15,536 bases of DNA from Parabacteroides sp. AM08-6 (GTDB taxonomy: Bacteria > Bacteroidota > Bacteroidia > Bacteroidales > Tannerellaceae), in NCBI RefSeq assembly GCF_003473295.1, contig NZ_QRMP01000045.1:1-15536 (forward strand), written 5' to 3'. The position numbers and the translations under genes were made by a program. The notes under the pieces are model-generated. The model was given only the letters and a program-made list of their open reading frames with translations. It was not told where the DNA came from and made no database searches. Of the stretch, positions 14,561 through 15,536 are shown piece after piece. Every line of letters starts with the position of its first letter. Positions within the stretch are counted from its first letter, which is position 1.

Positions 14561-14674
14561 TTTGTGTGATTTTAGAATATAACTAAGATTTTTTAACAGA
14601 TATGCTTTTATTAATGCAATTCTATATATGGCTAATTGTTCCAGGTGTGGTTTGTTGCAATGAAGCAGTTTCTT
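14555..14674 (-). pseudogene. C-terminal coding remnant matching the 42-codon frame
   Basis: An open frame without ATG, bounded upstream by TAA (14675-14677), reads HLEQLAIYRIALIKAYLLKN then LSYILKSHKP. It pairs with the frame at 11137-11265. It is probably the tail of a gene whose body was lost when the block joined its present right-hand neighbour. Family unknown. Confidence 0.4.
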
Positions 14675-14751
14675 TTAAAATTATATAATCTTAAAAAACA
14701 AGACATCTTTATGTTAAGTTTATATATAATTCTTCTTTACTTTTGAAATAG

Positions 14752-14913
14752 AAATTCAATAAACGTGTACACGCTGCTATAAATAGTTCCCTCCGCAAGA
14801 ACACAACCAGCAACTTGTACATCTCCACAGGTAAAAACTCTGCGACTTCGGAGCTATACTTTGAGGAACGGTTGGCGGGGGAATATGCCGTTAAACCGTT
14901 CCCTTTTGGTTAA
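14752..14913 (+). pseudogene. Orphan C-terminal coding fragment (53 codons)
   Basis: After a TAG at 14749-14751 the plus strand reads FNKRVHAAINSSLRKNTTSN, then LYISTGKNSATSELYFEERL and AGEYAVKPFPFG to a TAA at 14911-14913, with no Met. The even, protein-like composition and the switch from A+T-rich DNA to richer DNA at this point suggest the tail of a gene cut at about 14752. I do not recognise the family. It marks the right-hand junction of the lipoprotein block. Its stop lies inside a palindromic hairpin (14903-14921). Confidence 0.4.
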
Positions 14914-15054
14914 ACCAAAAGACAACTTGCTGTCCCCTCTACGGGGACAACGCTTTTAAGTAGCACTGGCTACATCGCCTGCATCCACGGTCTTTAGGCG
15001 ATTTCTTTCCCCTGCAATCCTGCAAGAAATCCCCAAAACAAAAACAGTTTTGGG
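14865..15054. other. Cluster of seven hairpins, several abutting
   Basis: Perfect stems in order: 14865-14873/14894-14902 (9 bp), 14903-14910/14914-14921 (8 bp), 14932-14937/14943-14948 (6 bp), 14960-14964/14969-14973 (5 bp), 14974-14980/14996-15002 (7 bp), 15003-15007/15024-15028 (5 bp) and 15032-15039/15047-15054 (8 bp). Pairs 1-2, 4-5 and 5-6 touch with no gap. This suggests a structured RNA or a single-strand-active DNA site such as a transfer origin. No known family is recognised. Confidence 0.5.
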
Positions 15055-15120
15055 AGAATATTCCAGTATAGGATAGAATGTTCTGCCAATGAAAGGGTAT
15101 CCAGTTCGGTAAATAACGTG

Positions 15121-15174
15121 GTCTACTGTTGTCCGTGGCTACCGTTTGAGAAGTAGCCACGGACAACAGTAGAC
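15121..15174. terminator. 22-bp perfect stem-loop
   Basis: Arms 15121-15142 and 15153-15174 are exact complements around a 10-base loop (cgtttgagaa). On the plus strand a T-rich stretch (TTTCTTACTTTTTTTC) follows, so it can end a plus-strand transcript that includes the hairpin cluster. Its length, perfection and near 50% G+C also suit a protein- or nickase-recognised site. Confidence 0.55.
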
Positions 15175-15200
15175 TGTATTTCTTACTTTTTTTCTTTCAT

Positions 15201-15220
15201 AGTCGTAATCTGTAACGACT
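15201..15220. repeat. AGTCGT/ACGACT hairpin
   Basis: A 6-bp perfect stem (15201-15206 with 15215-15220) and 8-base loop, just after the T-rich run behind the 22-bp stem-loop. Function unknown. Confidence 0.4.
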
Positions 15221-15305
15221 GTTGGGAGAAAAAAGAGAGAGTTTCCGCATGGGGAGGCAGGAGGCATATTGGATGACACCTTCCTGGCTCTAAAAAACAA
15301 GAAAA

Positions 15306-15344
15306 TCCGCCCATCAGGAGAAAAAGCAAAATAAAGAAGGCGGA
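15306..15344 (-). terminator. Possible minus-strand terminator
   Basis: TCCGCC (15306-15311) pairs with GGCGGA (15339-15344) across 27 bases. On the minus strand TTTTCTTGTTTTTT follows, so it could end a transcript entering from the right edge. Between 15221 and 15442 no coding gene is supported. Confidence 0.35.
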
Positions 15345-15442
15345 GTGACATGAGGGAAGGAAGAGTTTTCTTTTGGCAGTTAGATGATTGTTGAGAATTT
15401 GCGAATGTTTATTTCATGTTACCATGTAGCCTGTGAGAAAGC

Positions 15443-15536
15443 ATGCACAGTAGCACAGTAACCTTGTGGACTAAACGTAATAATGTAGTGGCAAATGTCA
15501 GTCTGACTGAATCCGGGGCTTCATCACCACTTCCTG
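15443..15536 (+). CDS. Possible start of a gene leaving the window
   Basis: An ATG at 15443, preceded by GAGAAAGC as a possible ribosome site, opens a frame reading MHSSTVTLWTKRNNVVANVS and on to the window end without a stop (31 codons). Only 31 codons are seen, and a minus-strand frame is also open here, so this is weak. If real it would be a gene of the element to which the hairpin region belongs. Confidence 0.25.
   Translation, partial: MHSSTVTLWTKRNNVVANVSLTESGASSPLP
15445..15460. repeat. Tandem direct repeat GCACAGTA x2
   Basis: Two exact 8-base copies (15445-15452, 15453-15460). About 40 bases on, GTCAG-T-CTGAC (15497-15507) is a short palindrome. Repeats of this kind are typical of protein-binding or transfer-origin regions. 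Confidence 0.6.

Larger units (their letters stand above)
14401..14665. repeat. Diverged duplicated segment, degenerate copy
   Basis: This matches 10973-11241 in the same orientation: hairpin, -7 element (14515-14522), start codon and signal peptide are kept, while the coding part is broken and cut off at its left end. Confidence 0.8.

Noticed and set aside
2242..14755. Target-site duplication or terminal repeats bounding the whole block
   Set aside because: The sequences at the two broken junctions share no obvious direct or inverted repeat, so a single clean insertion cannot be claimed.
14939..15351. Two minus-strand frames of 70-75 codons
   Set aside because: They run through the hairpin cluster and the 22-bp inverted repeat, show odd Cys/Arg/Pro-rich composition and have no recognisable domain; DNA structure explains the region better.
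1..15536. CRISPR array, tRNA or rRNA
   Set aside because: No regularly spaced repeats, no cloverleaf with a TTCRANY arm and no rRNA-like stretch were seen on reading; a dedicated scan was not possible.

Overview
The window looks like an accessory, mobile-element-rich stretch of a Bacteroidales genome (Bacteroides, Phocaeicola or Parabacteroides type). The reasons are the low G+C content, several TAnnTTTG-type -7 promoter elements, a CTnDOT-like tyrosine integrase, many short lipoproteins with Bacteroidota lipoboxes, BACON-like and TlpA/DUF4369-like proteins, and weak Shine-Dalgarno sites.

Left part (1-3.3 kb, plus strand): the C-terminal part of an AlbA_2/HATPase_c_4 winged-helix ATP-binding protein, a gene-free stretch that may encode a small RNA ending at a strong hairpin terminator, a tyrosine recombinase that stops just at its catalytic HxxR box and is therefore probably dead, about 400 bases with no convincing gene, and a Crp/Fnr-type regulator.

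Central part (3.3-14.5 kb, all minus strand, read right to left): a degenerate lipoprotein copy; a BACON-like lipoprotein and an S41 peptidase; a lipoprotein with a DUF4377-like look; an SDR oxidoreductase, a 56-residue membrane protein and an MBL-fold hydrolase in one operon; a PLDc_N-like membrane protein followed by two lipoproteins with ATGA overlaps; and a four-gene operon of an orphan SecD P1-head protein, a small membrane protein and two thioredoxin-fold lipoproteins. Most products should sit in the envelope or periplasm, so this is probably a surface/periplasm accessory block rather than core metabolism. The units are separated by a recurring device: a CTTGAA-4 nt-TTCAAG hairpin with a T-rich tail, followed 17-21 nt later by a -7-like element. 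It occurs five times.

Right part (14.75-15.5 kb): the block ends at an orphan C-terminal coding fragment on the plus strand, followed by G+C-richer sequence with a run of abutting hairpins, a 22-bp perfect stem-loop, and short direct and inverted repeats at the edge. This resembles non-coding DNA of a conjugative or mobilizable element, but no relaxase or transfer gene is visible. Broken genes at both sides of the central block (near 2.24 kb and 14.75 kb) suggest that it was assembled inside, or at the expense of, older mobile DNA.
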